Shown: positions 52,468-61,682 of the stretch, piece by piece
Layout of the letters: each line of letters opens with the position of its first letter
How positions within the stretch are numbered: position 1 is the first letter of the stretch
From: an uncultured Desulfovibrio sp.
Lineage (GTDB): Bacteria; Desulfobacterota; Desulfovibrionia; Desulfovibrionales; Desulfovibrionaceae
Direction of reading: 5' to 3'
Assembly (NCBI GenBank): GCA_900546145.1
Contig: URBN01000013.1
Location: 1 to 62,539, forward strand
DNA: 62,539 nucleotides
Notes under the pieces: model-generated
Told to the model about the DNA's origin: nothing
The model's database searches: none
The model's input: only the letters and a program-made list of their open reading frames with translations
Made by a program: the position numbers and the translations under genes

Positions 52468-54066
52468 ATGGCAAAAACACGCTATCACGTACCCGTTCTG
52501 GTCATCGGTTCGGGGCTGGCCGGCTGTTCCGCGGCTCTTACCCTGGCTGACGCCGGGCATGAGGTTCTGATCATTTCCGAGAGCGATCACCTTGGCGGAG
52601 GGAACTCCGAGCTGGCCCAGGGCGGCATCATCTATAAGGCTGCCACTGAGGATACAGCCGAGGAAGCCCGTGCTCTCGAGCACGACATCCTGGTGGCCGG
52701 CCATGAGTACAATTATAAGAAAGCCGTGCGCAACCTCTGCGTCGAAGGACCGGAATGCGTGGAGCATGTGCTCATCGAGCGCTCAGGCGTCGAATTCGAC
52801 AAAGACGCGGAGGGAAACTGGGATCTGACAAGAGAAGGCGGTCACGGACGCAGGCGCATCCTGCACAAGGCCGACTACTCCGGCAAAGCCATCATGGACG
52901 GCATCCGTGAGAAAGTGAGAACCCATAAAAACATCACCATTCTCTACAGACATACGGCCATCGATCTTCTGACCACGCACCACAGCGCGCCCACGTCCCA
53001 GATGCGCTACGAAGTCATGAACCGCTGCATCGGAGCCTACGTGCTCGACGAAAACACGGGCGGCATCGTGACCATCATCGCCGATCACACGGTTCTGGCC
53101 ACAGGAGGCGTGGGACAGGTCTTCCTGCACTCCACGAACTCCCCGGCCTGCGTGGGATCGGCCATTTCCATGGCATCGCGCGCGGGTGTTTCGCTCGCCA
53201 ATCTGGAATTCATGCAGTTCCACCCCACGACACTCTTCTCTGACGCCATGGCCCGCTGCCCCCTCATCACCGAGGCCATGCGCGGCGAAGGCGCACACCT
53301 TGTGGATGACAAGGGCGTGCCGTTCATGAAGAAGCACGATCCGCGCGGCGACCTCGCACCCCGCGATATCGTTTCCCAGGCCATGATGGAGGAAATGCTC
53401 GCAAGCGGCGCTCCCTGTCTTTACCTCGACGCCACGCGCGTCGAAGCCGATCTGCCCACGCGCTTTCCCACGGTGTTCCAGGAATGCCAGGATATCGGCA
53501 TCGACATCCGCACAGATCCCATTCCCGTGGTTCCCGGCGCCCATTATTTCTGCGGCGGCATCCTCGTTGATCTGAACGGGCAGACCTCCATGCCCGGCCT
53601 CTACGCCATAGGCGAATGTTCCTGCACAGGCCTGCACGGCGCAAACCGCCTGGCCTCCACTTCCCTGCTCGAGGCTCTGGTCTGGGGCGTCGGCTGCGGA
53701 AAGCACATCTCCTCTCGCCTGAACCGTCATTATGGCGGCGTCCCCAACAGCCTTGCCGGCGCCGTACCCGACTGGAATCACGAAGGCCACGAAGGGAACG
53801 ATGACCCCGCCCTGGTTGCTCAGGACTGGGCCCGCATCCGCACCACCATGTGGAATTACGTGGGTATCACGAGAAACCAGGTCCGCCTGCGCCGCGCCTT
53901 TGAGGAAATGCGCGAGCTCGTGCGCCACATACATGATTTCTATAAACTCACCCCTCTGTCCCGCAGGCTTCTTGACCTCTTTCACGGCATCCAGACAGCC
54001 TACGTCATCACCCAGTCCGCCATGCGCAACAAGCAGAGCATAGGCTGCCACCACAGGGTGGACTAG
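52468..54066 (+). CDS. nadB: L-aspartate oxidase
   Basis: 532-residue FAD enzyme that oxidises aspartate to iminoaspartate for NadA, with fumarate or oxygen as acceptor. FAD-binding VLVIGSGLAGCSAAL lies at residues 9-23, SELAQGGI follows, with the conserved FMQFHPTTL, RGEGAHLVD and GLHGANRLASTSLLEAL. In an anaerobe fumarate is the likely electron acceptor. The spacing of 140 bases from nadA is wider than between the other genes, but the gene is on the same strand, and the order nadC-nadA-nadB gives the whole de novo path to nicotinate mononucleotide. Confidence 0.94.
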   Translation: MAKTRYHVPVLVIGSGLAGCSAALTLADAGHEVLIISESDHLGGGNSELAQGGIIYKAATEDTAEEARALEHDILVAGHEYNYKKAVRNLCVEGPECVEHVLIERSGVEFDKDAEGNWDLTREGGHGRRRILHKADYSGKAIMDGIREKVRTHKNITILYRHTAIDLLTTHHSAPTSQMRYEVMNRCIGAYVLDENTGGIVTIIADHTVLATGGVGQVFLHSTNSPACVGSAISMASRAGVSLANLEFMQFHPTTLFSDAMARCPLITEAMRGEGAHLVDDKGVPFMKKHDPRGDLAPRDIVSQAMMEEMLASGAPCLYLDATRVEADLPTRFPTVFQECQDIGIDIRTDPIPVVPGAHYFCGGILVDLNGQTSMPGLYAIGECSCTGLHGANRLASTSLLEALVWGVGCGKHISSRLNRHYGGVPNSLAGAVPDWNHEGHEGNDDPALVAQDWARIRTTMWNYVGITRNQVRLRRAFEEMRELVRHIHDFYKLTPLSRRLLDLFHGIQTAYVITQSAMRNKQSIGCHHRVD

Positions 54067-54090
54067 AACGACAGGTCCGTCAGACACGAC

Positions 54091-55563
54091 ATGAAAAAAA
54101 TCATTATCGCCATCACTGTCACCACGGCGCTTCTGCTCTGCCTCGCTGCGGGCTCAGCCCTCTTCGCCAAGTCTGCCATGGAGGACGTAGCCAGGGAGAC
54201 TCTCGCCGGTCTCGCAGGCCCCGGTTCCGAGACAACGGCCGGAAGCGTGGTCTTCTCTCCGATCACCCGTGAGCTCACCGTGGTCAACTGGAGTTCCATA
54301 CGCAGGACGCCCACAGGCTCTGGCACCCTGCACGCGGATACCATGCGCGGTACTGTGTCCTTCAGGGGCATTCTTGCGTGTCTGCCAGGCATCTGCAGCC
54401 TCATCATGAAGGACGACGCGCTCGTCCCTCTACTGAGCCGGCTCACTCTCACGGGCGTGCGCTCTGAAAATGGAGGAAGCCGCAGTGAAGTGGCCAGAGT
54501 CTCCATGAAGAACATCGCCATGCCCTGCAACCTGCTCAGGCAGTATCTCGCGGGAAACAAACCTCCCTTCGCCCAGGCTGCCGGCGGCGTCTACATTGAA
54601 GGCGCCGGCATCGACAGCTTCGCAAACTCAACCGTCACGGCACAGGAAAACTCCTCGATATCCTGCAGGAATATCGAGATAAAAGGCATAGGCAACTGTG
54701 CAATCAGGGAATATGTCCTCTCCGGACTGAGCATCACCTCAGGCGGACAGACCGTAACCCTGGAGAGATCGGTATGCCGCGGTATCAGAGTCAGCGCGGC
54801 TCTGCTCAGCGAAATTATGGCCTTTTCCGCCCCGGGGGGAAGCCAGAACCCGCAGACGCTCATTGGGTTCGCCAGGGCCCTTCAGGAAAACGGGCCCATG
54901 TTCAGCACCATCAGCATCGAAAACCTGAGTATTCCGCTTCCCCCGGCCGCACCTTTCACCATCAAAAAGACCGACATAGCGTGGAAGTCAGTGAAGCCCA
55001 TGACGGCCGATGCCCATATCCGCGGCGCCGGCATCCCCCGGGAACTCATTGAGGAAGTCTTCGGTATCAGTCTCGCAGGCACCCGCGTTGTGGAAGGCGA
55101 CGTGGACCTCTCTTCGACGGGACTCGAGGAAAACAGACAGCAGGGGCTCGCCCGTTTCAGCGGGCTCTGTGACCTTTCCTGGGACTTCACCTATCTGCCT
55201 GCCGCGCAGGGGGTGCGTGACGCCACAGTGACAGTCAGGGACTACTCCCTGACTGCCGAACTCGCCCGCAACATCACCCCTGACGCCCACGCAGCTGCCA
55301 TGGTGCTCAAAATCTCGAGCCGCGGCCTGTGCAGCCGGGACGATGAAGCCGGCAGGAACCAGTGCGCCAGGCTCGAAAGTTTCATCGACGCTCCCGGCAC
55401 AGTAACGCTTTCCACGCACCCGGGCGCGGTACTCTCCCTGCCCCAGCTGGCCGGGGCCTTTCTCATGCACCAGTTTGGCACCTTCGTGAACGTTTCCGTC
55501 ACGCCCGGTCCGCGGACACTCACTCAGGCAGTGGATGCCCTTTCCGCGCGTGGTGCAAAGTAA
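54091..55563 (+). CDS. Exported or membrane-anchored protein of unknown function
   Basis: 490 residues that I do not recognise. A hydrophobic N-terminal segment (IIAITVTTALLLCLAAGSAL) is a signal peptide or anchor, and the rest looks soluble and beta-rich with many short repeats of alternating polar and hydrophobic residues. This could be an AsmA- or DUF945-like periplasmic protein, but no signature confirms it. It lies 24 bases after nadB and 12 before the methyltransferase gene, so it is probably co-transcribed. The ribosome binding site is weak. Confidence 0.7.
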   Translation: MKKIIIAITVTTALLLCLAAGSALFAKSAMEDVARETLAGLAGPGSETTAGSVVFSPITRELTVVNWSSIRRTPTGSGTLHADTMRGTVSFRGILACLPGICSLIMKDDALVPLLSRLTLTGVRSENGGSRSEVARVSMKNIAMPCNLLRQYLAGNKPPFAQAAGGVYIEGAGIDSFANSTVTAQENSSISCRNIEIKGIGNCAIREYVLSGLSITSGGQTVTLERSVCRGIRVSAALLSEIMAFSAPGGSQNPQTLIGFARALQENGPMFSTISIENLSIPLPPAAPFTIKKTDIAWKSVKPMTADAHIRGAGIPRELIEEVFGISLAGTRVVEGDVDLSSTGLEENRQQGLARFSGLCDLSWDFTYLPAAQGVRDATVTVRDYSLTAELARNITPDAHAAAMVLKISSRGLCSRDDEAGRNQCARLESFIDAPGTVTLSTHPGAVLSLPQLAGAFLMHQFGTFVNVSVTPGPRTLTQAVDALSARGAK

Positions 55564-55575
55564 AGGAGCTTTGTC

Positions 55576-56763
55576 ATGGGACTGCCCGTTCTCTCCATTA
55601 AAAGCAGAAATGACAGGCGACTCAGGGCCGGCCATCTGTGGATTTTCTCCAATGAGGTCAGCACACAGAAAACGCCTCTCAAAGGCTTCAGGCCGGGCGA
55701 TGAAGTCACGGTTCTCGACAACAGGGACAAGCCCCTTGGCTCGGCCTACATCAATCCCGCGACGCTCATCTGCGGCCGGATTCACTCGTTCGAACCGGAT
55801 GTGCCGCTCGACAGGAATCTCATTGGCTCCCGTCTGGCCTCGGCCCTCGCCCTGCGCGAAAAATGCTTCAATGCCCCCTATTACCGCCTCTGCTTCAGCG
55901 AAGGAGACTTTCTCCCGGGTCTGACCATTGACCGCTTCGGCAGCCATCTCACCATCCAGGTTACCACGGCCGGCATGGAGGCGCGGAAGCCTCTCATCCG
56001 CGATGCCCTCACGGAGCTCGTGCACCCCTCTTCCCTGCTCTGGGACAACAATCTCCCTTCCCGCATTCTCGAGGGACTGCCCACAGAGAACCAGACGGAA
56101 GGCAGTGTGCCAGAGGAGCTGGAAGTGCCGGAAAACGGCTGCGTCTATCTCGTCCCCGCGCTCACGGGTCAGAAGACAGGCTGGTACTATGACCAGCGCC
56201 TGAACCGCGCAGCGGCCGCGAAATGCTGCCCCGGTGCCGACGTACTCGACTGCTTCAGCTACGTGGGCGGCTTCGGCGTAGCCGCAGCCCGTGCCGGTGC
56301 GAAATCGGTGACCTTTATGGACGCTTCGGAACAGGCTCTCTCGTACTGCCGCAAAAACATGGAACGCAACGCGCCTGCCTGCGGCTGCGAGACCATACAG
56401 GGGGATGCTTTCGACCTGCTCAATTCCCTTTACGATAAGGGACGGCGCTTCGATGTTGTCAGCATCGACCCGCCCGCCCTCATCAGACGCGAAAAGGACA
56501 GAAAGCAGGGGCTTATGGCCTACACCCGCCTCAACATCCTGGCTTCTCACCTTGTCAGGGAAGGCGGCGTGCTTGTCTCGAGTTCCTGTTCGCAGCACCT
56601 CGACGCCCTCGAGCTGCGCAGCGCCATTTCCCGGGCCGCAATCCGAACACAGCGCGTAGCACGCATTTTCTATCAGGGCGGCCAGGGACCTGATCATCCG
56701 GCCAACAGCGCCATGCTGGAGACCACCTATCTCAAATGCTTCATGGCCAGCTTCACGAAATAA
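55576..56763 (+). CDS. rlmI: Class I SAM-dependent rRNA methyltransferase (RlmI-like)
   Basis: 395 residues. An N-terminal PUA-type RNA-binding region (RRLRAGHLWIFSNEV) is followed by a central domain and a Rossmann methyltransferase with SAM motif DCFSYVGGFGVAAARAGA, the IDPPALIRREKD catalytic region and a downstream SSSCSQH cysteine motif. RlmI modifies C1962 of 23S rRNA; the RlmI/RlmK-like family is diverse and the exact base here is inferred. AAAGGAGC ribosome binding site. Confidence 0.88.
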   Translation: MGLPVLSIKSRNDRRLRAGHLWIFSNEVSTQKTPLKGFRPGDEVTVLDNRDKPLGSAYINPATLICGRIHSFEPDVPLDRNLIGSRLASALALREKCFNAPYYRLCFSEGDFLPGLTIDRFGSHLTIQVTTAGMEARKPLIRDALTELVHPSSLLWDNNLPSRILEGLPTENQTEGSVPEELEVPENGCVYLVPALTGQKTGWYYDQRLNRAAAAKCCPGADVLDCFSYVGGFGVAAARAGAKSVTFMDASEQALSYCRKNMERNAPACGCETIQGDAFDLLNSLYDKGRRFDVVSIDPPALIRREKDRKQGLMAYTRLNILASHLVREGGVLVSSSCSQHLDALELRSAISRAAIRTQRVARIFYQGGQGPDHPANSAMLETTYLKCFMASFTK

Positions 56764-56804
56764 CGCATTTTTCCGCCTTTCCCCCGCCAATTCAGGAGTT
56801 TCCC

Positions 56805-57098
56805 ATGTCCGATACAGATGCAGGGCAGAACACCGGCAATGCCGGCCAGCTCCCCCAGATTTCCTTCTCAACGTTCATTCTTTCTCTCGCCTCCTCGACG
56901 CTGGTCCAGCTCGGCGAAGTGCCCAATCCCGAAACGGGCAGCCTGACGCCCAACGCGGAACTCGCCAAGCACGGCATCGACACGCTGGCCATGCTCAGGG
57001 ACAAGATCACCAACGGTCTCACCCCGGATGAAAGCAGCATGCTCGACAGCATCATCTACGAACTGAAAATGAAATACGTCAGCCACTCTCAGAAGTAG
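56805..57098 (+). CDS. DUF1844 family small protein
   Basis: 97 residues with the DUF1844 pattern: ISFSTFILSLASSTLVQLGEVPNP, AKHGIDTLAMLRDKI and a C-terminal LDSIIYELKMKYV. The family is widespread in delta-type proteobacteria with no known function. The ATG at 56805 follows CAGGAGTTTCCC. It sits between the methyltransferase gene and argC, 14 bases before the latter, in a likely operon. Confidence 0.85.
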   Translation: MSDTDAGQNTGNAGQLPQISFSTFILSLASSTLVQLGEVPNPETGSLTPNAELAKHGIDTLAMLRDKITNGLTPDESSMLDSIIYELKMKYVSHSQK

Positions 57099-57112
57099 CG
57101 GAGGAAAAGGCA

Positions 57113-58168
57113 GTGAAAAAATTCAGAATCGGTCTTGTCGGCATTACCGGTTACACAGGCATGGAGCTGGCCCGCCTTCTCGCCAGCCATCCGCACATGG
57201 AACTGACCATGGCCTGCTCCCGCACGGAGTCCGGAAAACGCCTCGGTGACTTCTACCCCTTTCTCGAGAAACTTCCCGGTTCGGACGTCATAATCAGCGT
57301 CTACAATCCCGACAGGGCAAAAGAACTTTGCGACGTGGTCTTCCTCGCCGTTCCTCACGGCAAGGCCATGGACATGCTGGCTGAGCTCCATCAGCGTGGA
57401 ATCAAGGTCGTTGACCTTTCTGCCGACTTCCGCATCCACGATGCTTCTGTCTATGAGGCGTGGTACAAAGTCGAGCATACGCAGAAGCAGCTCCTTCCCG
57501 AAGCCGTTTACGGACTGCCCGAGCTCTACGCTGACAGGGTGGCCTCTGCCGATATCGTGGCCAATCCCGGGTGCTATCCGACCTCGTCCATTCTCGGTCT
57601 CTATCCCGCCCTCTCCCGCGGCCTCATCAGCCCGGATGACATCGTTATCGACTCAAAGTCAGGCACTACCGGCTCTGGCCGCAAGCCCAAGGTCGGCTCC
57701 CTCTTCTGCGAGGTGTACGATACGTTCAAGGCCTACGGCCTCGGCACGCACCGCCATACTCCCGAAATCGAACAGGAGCTCTCCCTCATCGCGAAACGCC
57801 CTGTCACGCTGTCCTTCAACACGCATCTCGTGCCCATGAACCGCGGCATCCTGTCCACTATCTACACAAAGCTCACGGATCCGAAGACGGCCATTGAGGA
57901 CGTGCACAAGGTCTACGAGGCAGCTTACGCCAGTGCCCGCTGGGTACGGGTCCTCCCCGCAGGAAGGCTTCCCGAGACACGGTACGTACGCGGCAGCATG
58001 TTCTGCGATCTCGGTCTCGTGGTCGATCCCAGGACCGGACGCCTCATCATCGTTTCCGCCATAGACAATATCTGCCGCGGTGCTTCGGGTCAGGCTCTCG
58101 CCAACGCCAACCTCATGTGCGGCCTGCCCATTGAGGAAGGCCTGGACGCTGCCCCACTCCTGCCATAA
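57113..58168 (+). CDS. argC: N-acetyl-gamma-glutamyl-phosphate reductase
   Basis: 351-residue NADP-dependent reductase of arginine synthesis. The NADP loop is GLVGITGYTGMELARLL, the catalytic cysteine is in VANPGCYPTSSILG and the family-specific TGSGRKP and THRHTPEIEQ blocks are present. The start is GTG after GAGGAAAAGGC. Other arg genes are not nearby; the carbamoyltransferase homologue at 8 kb is unlikely to complete the pathway because its active site differs. Confidence 0.94.
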   Translation: MKKFRIGLVGITGYTGMELARLLASHPHMELTMACSRTESGKRLGDFYPFLEKLPGSDVIISVYNPDRAKELCDVVFLAVPHGKAMDMLAELHQRGIKVVDLSADFRIHDASVYEAWYKVEHTQKQLLPEAVYGLPELYADRVASADIVANPGCYPTSSILGLYPALSRGLISPDDIVIDSKSGTTGSGRKPKVGSLFCEVYDTFKAYGLGTHRHTPEIEQELSLIAKRPVTLSFNTHLVPMNRGILSTIYTKLTDPKTAIEDVHKVYEAAYASARWVRVLPAGRLPETRYVRGSMFCDLGLVVDPRTGRLIIVSAIDNICRGASGQALANANLMCGLPIEEGLDAAPLLP

Positions 58169-58181
58169 AGGACATTCCGCC

Positions 58182-59312
58182 ATGCAAGAAACCAAGGAGC
58201 AGCAAAACACCCAGGAACGCATCGACAGCCTCCTGCGCGATCCTGTTCTCTGCAGAAGCCTCCTCAGACGCCTCGAGAAGGCCCTCGACGGCATAGACGG
58301 GAAAAGCATGCGCTTCATGGAAGTCTGCGGCACCCACACTGTTTCCATCTTCCAGAGCGGCCTGCGTTCCCTCCTTCCCGAAGGCGTTGTCCACCTCTCC
58401 GGTCCCGGATGCCCGGTCTGCGTTACCCACGATTCTGAGGTGGCTGCCTTCATGGAAATGGCCGGGAAGGACAACGTGATTATCACGACCTTCGGCGATC
58501 TCCTGCGTGTTCCCGGACCCGGCGGCCGCAGCCTCAAGCATGCCCTCGCTGAAGGAGCCCGTGTGCGCGTTGTCTACTCGCCCCTGGACTCCCTGAAGAT
58601 CGCGAGGGAAAACCCCGGGGACACAGTGGTCTTCCTTGGTATCGGCTTCGAAACGACAGCGCCCACAGTGGCCGGAACCATTCTGGCGGCCCGCAGGGAA
58701 GGACTGAAAAACTTCTGCGTTTTTCCCCTGCACAAGCTCGTGCCTCCGGCTCTCACGGCACTGCTCTCTGACAGAGAGTGCCGCGTTGACGCCTTTCTCC
58801 TTCCGGGGCACTGCTGCATGGTAACGGGACTGAAGCCCTATCAGTTCCTGCGCGACACCTGGCACACGCCGGGCTGCGTGGGCGGCTTCGAGCCCGCGGA
58901 CATCCTGCTCGCGCTGTGCATGCTGGCCGAAAGCCTGAGGGACAGGGATCCCAGAGTGGAAAACGCCTACCCGAGGGCAGTCTCTCCTGACGGCAATCCC
59001 ACGGCCATGGCCCTCATCAGGCAGGTCTACCAGCCCCGCGACGCCCTGTGGCGCGGCCTCGGCATGATCCCCCAAAGCGGACTCGGCCTTCGCCCCGAAT
59101 ACAAAGACATGGACGCCCTTGAGCGTCTGAACGTCAGCATTCACGAAGTACCGAAGATTCCGGGCTGCCGCTGCGGCGATGTCCTTCGCGGCGTCATCAC
59201 ACCGAAGCAGTGTCCCCTCTTCGGAAAGGCCTGCACGCCTCTCGAGCCTGTCGGCCCCTGCATGGTTTCCACGGAAGGCAGCTGTGCTGCCTATTACAAA
59301 TATTCCCTCTAA
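58182..59312 (+). CDS. hypD: Hydrogenase maturation protein HypD
   Basis: 376-residue Fe-S protein that scaffolds the Fe(CN)2CO centre of [NiFe] hydrogenases with HypC. Motifs are EVCGTHT, GPGCPVCVT, IGFETTAPT and the C-terminal cysteine block (CRCGDVLRG, CPLFGKACTP). The ATG at 58182 is near AAAGGACATT; the longer frame to 58080 is not supported. Other hyp genes are absent here, so the maturation set must be split across the genome. A hairpin follows. Confidence 0.95.
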   Translation: MQETKEQQNTQERIDSLLRDPVLCRSLLRRLEKALDGIDGKSMRFMEVCGTHTVSIFQSGLRSLLPEGVVHLSGPGCPVCVTHDSEVAAFMEMAGKDNVIITTFGDLLRVPGPGGRSLKHALAEGARVRVVYSPLDSLKIARENPGDTVVFLGIGFETTAPTVAGTILAARREGLKNFCVFPLHKLVPPALTALLSDRECRVDAFLLPGHCCMVTGLKPYQFLRDTWHTPGCVGGFEPADILLALCMLAESLRDRDPRVENAYPRAVSPDGNPTAMALIRQVYQPRDALWRGLGMIPQSGLGLRPEYKDMDALERLNVSIHEVPKIPGCRCGDVLRGVITPKQCPLFGKACTPLEPVGPCMVSTEGSCAAYYKYSL

Positions 59313-59335
59313 ACGACCTTCACAGAGGATAAGCG

Positions 59336-59379
59336 AAGCGGAGCATTCGTGCCCTAACGGACAGGGATGTTCCGCTTTT
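59336..59379 (+). terminator. Hairpin after hypD
   Basis: AAGCGGAGCAT (59336-59346) pairs with ATGTTCCGCTT (59367-59377, one G-U) and ends in TTTT. Close to the next start, so read-through is possible. Confidence 0.55.
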
Positions 59380-59392
59380 GCATCTCACGCCT

Positions 59393-61093
59393 ATGACAGC
59401 ACCCACCACATTCTCCGGGGCGGCTCCGGTCCTCTCAAAGACAGTCCGCGCGGCTTCCTGGTTCATCGCCCTGGCCGTCCCCCTGGCCTATCTCTTCCTG
59501 TACGTTCCCGTGGGCATGGACACCACGGACTTCGGCTATTTTTACGGCTTCTCCTGGCGCATTCTGGAAGGGCAGTTCCCCTACAGGGATTTCTTCTACA
59601 TCAAGCCCTCCCTGCCCCTTTTCTGGCATGCCTTCTGGATGAAGCTCACACCCGACGGCATCGAAGTGCTCGCCGGCAAGGCCGGCTTCCTCTGCTCCAT
59701 GCTGGCGGCCTCCTGGTTCGCGGCGGGCTACCTTTCGAAGATCTTCAGTTTTGAGAAGCTCGGTATTCCCCTGCCGCTTCTCGCCACGGCGGGCTTCATC
59801 TTCGGCATCCACAGTTTCCCCTGCATGCCCTGGCACACGGCTGACGGCATCCTTTTCGCGGGCGCCGGCATCTTCTTCACAGCCTCGGGCTGGCCCGTCC
59901 TGGGCGGCGTTCTCGTGGCCTGCTCCGCTCTCTGCAAGCAGTCCTTCGTGCTCGTGCCCGCTGGTACCGTAGTCTTTGCCTGGATCTGCCGCAGCCGCTC
60001 TGAATCCCTCCGCGTGCTTCTGGGCTGGCTGGGCGCGCACGCGCTCTTCTCCTTCTTTCTCTGGAATGCCGGAGCCTGGTCCCAGTTCACGGCCATGACG
60101 ACGGGGCAGCTCGACATACGCGAGGCTCTCGATGCCGGCATCGGCATCTACATCACGCAGAACTGGCTTCCGCCCCTTATCGCCTGCCTGCCAGCGGCCT
60201 TTTTCCTCGCCCGCAGAAAAACCATTCCCGGGGCTCTCGCGCCCACGGTCTGCTATATCGTGGTACTGGCCGTCTGGTACATATGGATGTGCGTCTCGCA
60301 CAGGGTCTGGGAAGGCTACGGGCTCTCCTGGCCCACGCTGCTCGTGCTTCTGGGCGGCGTCATGGTCTTCCTGCCAAAAATTTTCACAGCCCCCTGGCTC
60401 AGGGATCCCGACAGCCCGCACCCGCTGCTCAGGGCCTCTGCCGGCCTCGGTCTGGCCCTCCTGGTCTCCTGGTCCGTGGCTATCTCCGGCGGCTATAAAA
60501 TCCCGGCCTTTTTCGCATGCCCCCTGATCTTCGTCCTGGTGCTCTGTCATCAGGCCCTGAAAAAATACACGGGACGCTGCTCCAGCACGGCCCTGCTCTG
60601 GATCTCCGTGGTCTGCGGCACGGTCATGTTCGGCGTGGGTTACCATTACCCCTATGTCTTCCCCGTGCGTCCGCTCCTCTCCACCGACTTTGTTATGAAC
60701 GCGGGCGACATCTACCCGAAGGCTTCCGGCGTCCGCGTCGACAGGGTCATGTACGAGAAACTCGCGGAACTCAAAAGCCTCCGCGCAAAATACGGCGCCA
60801 ATTACAAGACGCTGCCCGGTTTCACACTATCCTACTACCTCAACGATGATATGCCTGTCATTTCCTCGGACTGGCTGCAAAACTGGGAAATTAACGGCAA
60901 GTACCAGGAAGTGTACGACGAACTCGTAAAAAAACGCGTCACCGTTTTCATGGAGCGCGACCAGATGGACGCCGAGCGCCCCGATGGCTACGAACGCACG
61001 GGCTACACCGTCCCCCAGTGGGTCCGGCACCGCTGGAAGCAGGTCGGGGAAACGAAGCATTTCGTCGTTTTCCAGCTTCCTGACGGACAATGA
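59393..61093 (+). CDS. Multi-pass membrane glycosyltransferase-like protein (GT-C type)
   Basis: 566 residues. About ten to eleven transmembrane helices are followed by a soluble C-terminal domain of roughly 130 residues. The first extracytoplasmic loop has MDTTDFGYFYGFSWRI followed by FPYRDFFYIKPSLP, the acidic loop and aromatic pattern of ArnT/PMT-like GT-C enzymes that transfer sugars from polyprenyl-phosphate. The substrate is unknown; a GtrB-type loader occurs at 17.4 kb and could supply the donor. The ATG at 59393 is preferred to a TTG at 59378 within the preceding hairpin tail. Confidence 0.78.
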   Translation: MTAPTTFSGAAPVLSKTVRAASWFIALAVPLAYLFLYVPVGMDTTDFGYFYGFSWRILEGQFPYRDFFYIKPSLPLFWHAFWMKLTPDGIEVLAGKAGFLCSMLAASWFAAGYLSKIFSFEKLGIPLPLLATAGFIFGIHSFPCMPWHTADGILFAGAGIFFTASGWPVLGGVLVACSALCKQSFVLVPAGTVVFAWICRSRSESLRVLLGWLGAHALFSFFLWNAGAWSQFTAMTTGQLDIREALDAGIGIYITQNWLPPLIACLPAAFFLARRKTIPGALAPTVCYIVVLAVWYIWMCVSHRVWEGYGLSWPTLLVLLGGVMVFLPKIFTAPWLRDPDSPHPLLRASAGLGLALLVSWSVAISGGYKIPAFFACPLIFVLVLCHQALKKYTGRCSSTALLWISVVCGTVMFGVGYHYPYVFPVRPLLSTDFVMNAGDIYPKASGVRVDRVMYEKLAELKSLRAKYGANYKTLPGFTLSYYLNDDMPVISSDWLQNWEINGKYQEVYDELVKKRVTVFMERDQMDAERPDGYERTGYTVPQWVRHRWKQVGETKHFVVFQLPDGQ

Positions 61094-61195
61094 GCCCCAC
61101 GGACACAGGCGTTGCCACTACGTTGTCAGGGTGCTAAGCTTCCCTGTTCAGGGCTGAAGACAGCCTTTCCATTCTTTCACACTCCGACAAAATAG

Positions 61196-61224
61196 GGAGA
61201 AGCGGTCCCCGGGACCGCTTCTCC
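61196..61224 (+). promoter_or_regulatory. Leader hairpin directly upstream of the menI-like gene
   Basis: GGAGAAGCGGTCCC (61196-61209) pairs with GGGACCGCTTCTCC (61211-61224), 12-14 bp with a tiny loop, ending 11 bases before the ATG and without a T run. It would sit at or next to the ribosome binding site. Confidence 0.65.
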
Positions 61225-61235
61225 ACAAAAGAGCC

Positions 61236-61682
61236 ATGGCAGAAAAAATTTCCTTCCCTGCGTGTTATGACCCCGCCTCCGGCCAGAAAGGTGAAATTCT
61301 CGGCACCCTCGGCATTACCCTCCTGCCCCCTGAAGGCAGCGGACGCGACATCATTGTCCGGGCCGAAATGCCCGTGGACGACCGGACAGCCCAGTGCTAC
61401 GGCTACCTCAGCGGCAGCGCTATGCTGGCCGTGGAAGAGGCCCTGGCTGGTTTCGGCTCCACGAGACTTGTGCCGGATGGCTATAAACCCGTGGGAACCA
61501 GTGTCACGGCCAACCACGTTCACGCCGTCCCCTATGGGGAAATCGTTACTGCTGAAGCGCACTGCCTCCATCTCGGCAGAACAACCCACCTCTGGAACGT
61601 GGAAGTGCGGGACAGGCAGGGCAGGCTCGTCTCCACGGCGCGCGTCCTCAACATGATTGTCCCCCTCAGAAGAGCCAAGTAA
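61236..61682 (+). CDS. menI: Hotdog thioesterase, MenI/EntH-like
   Basis: 148-residue hotdog protein. Key segments are GYLSGSAMLAVEEALAGFGS, TSVTANHVHAVPYGEIV and ARVLNMIVPLRR. It ends immediately before menF and is likely the thioesterase that releases 1,4-dihydroxy-2-naphthoate from its CoA ester in menaquinone synthesis. The catalytic residue that separates MenI from EntH is not certain by eye. A strong hairpin lies just upstream. Confidence 0.75.
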   Translation: MAEKISFPACYDPASGQKGEILGTLGITLLPPEGSGRDIIVRAEMPVDDRTAQCYGYLSGSAMLAVEEALAGFGSTRLVPDGYKPVGTSVTANHVHAVPYGEIVTAEAHCLHLGRTTHLWNVEVRDRQGRLVSTARVLNMIVPLRRAK

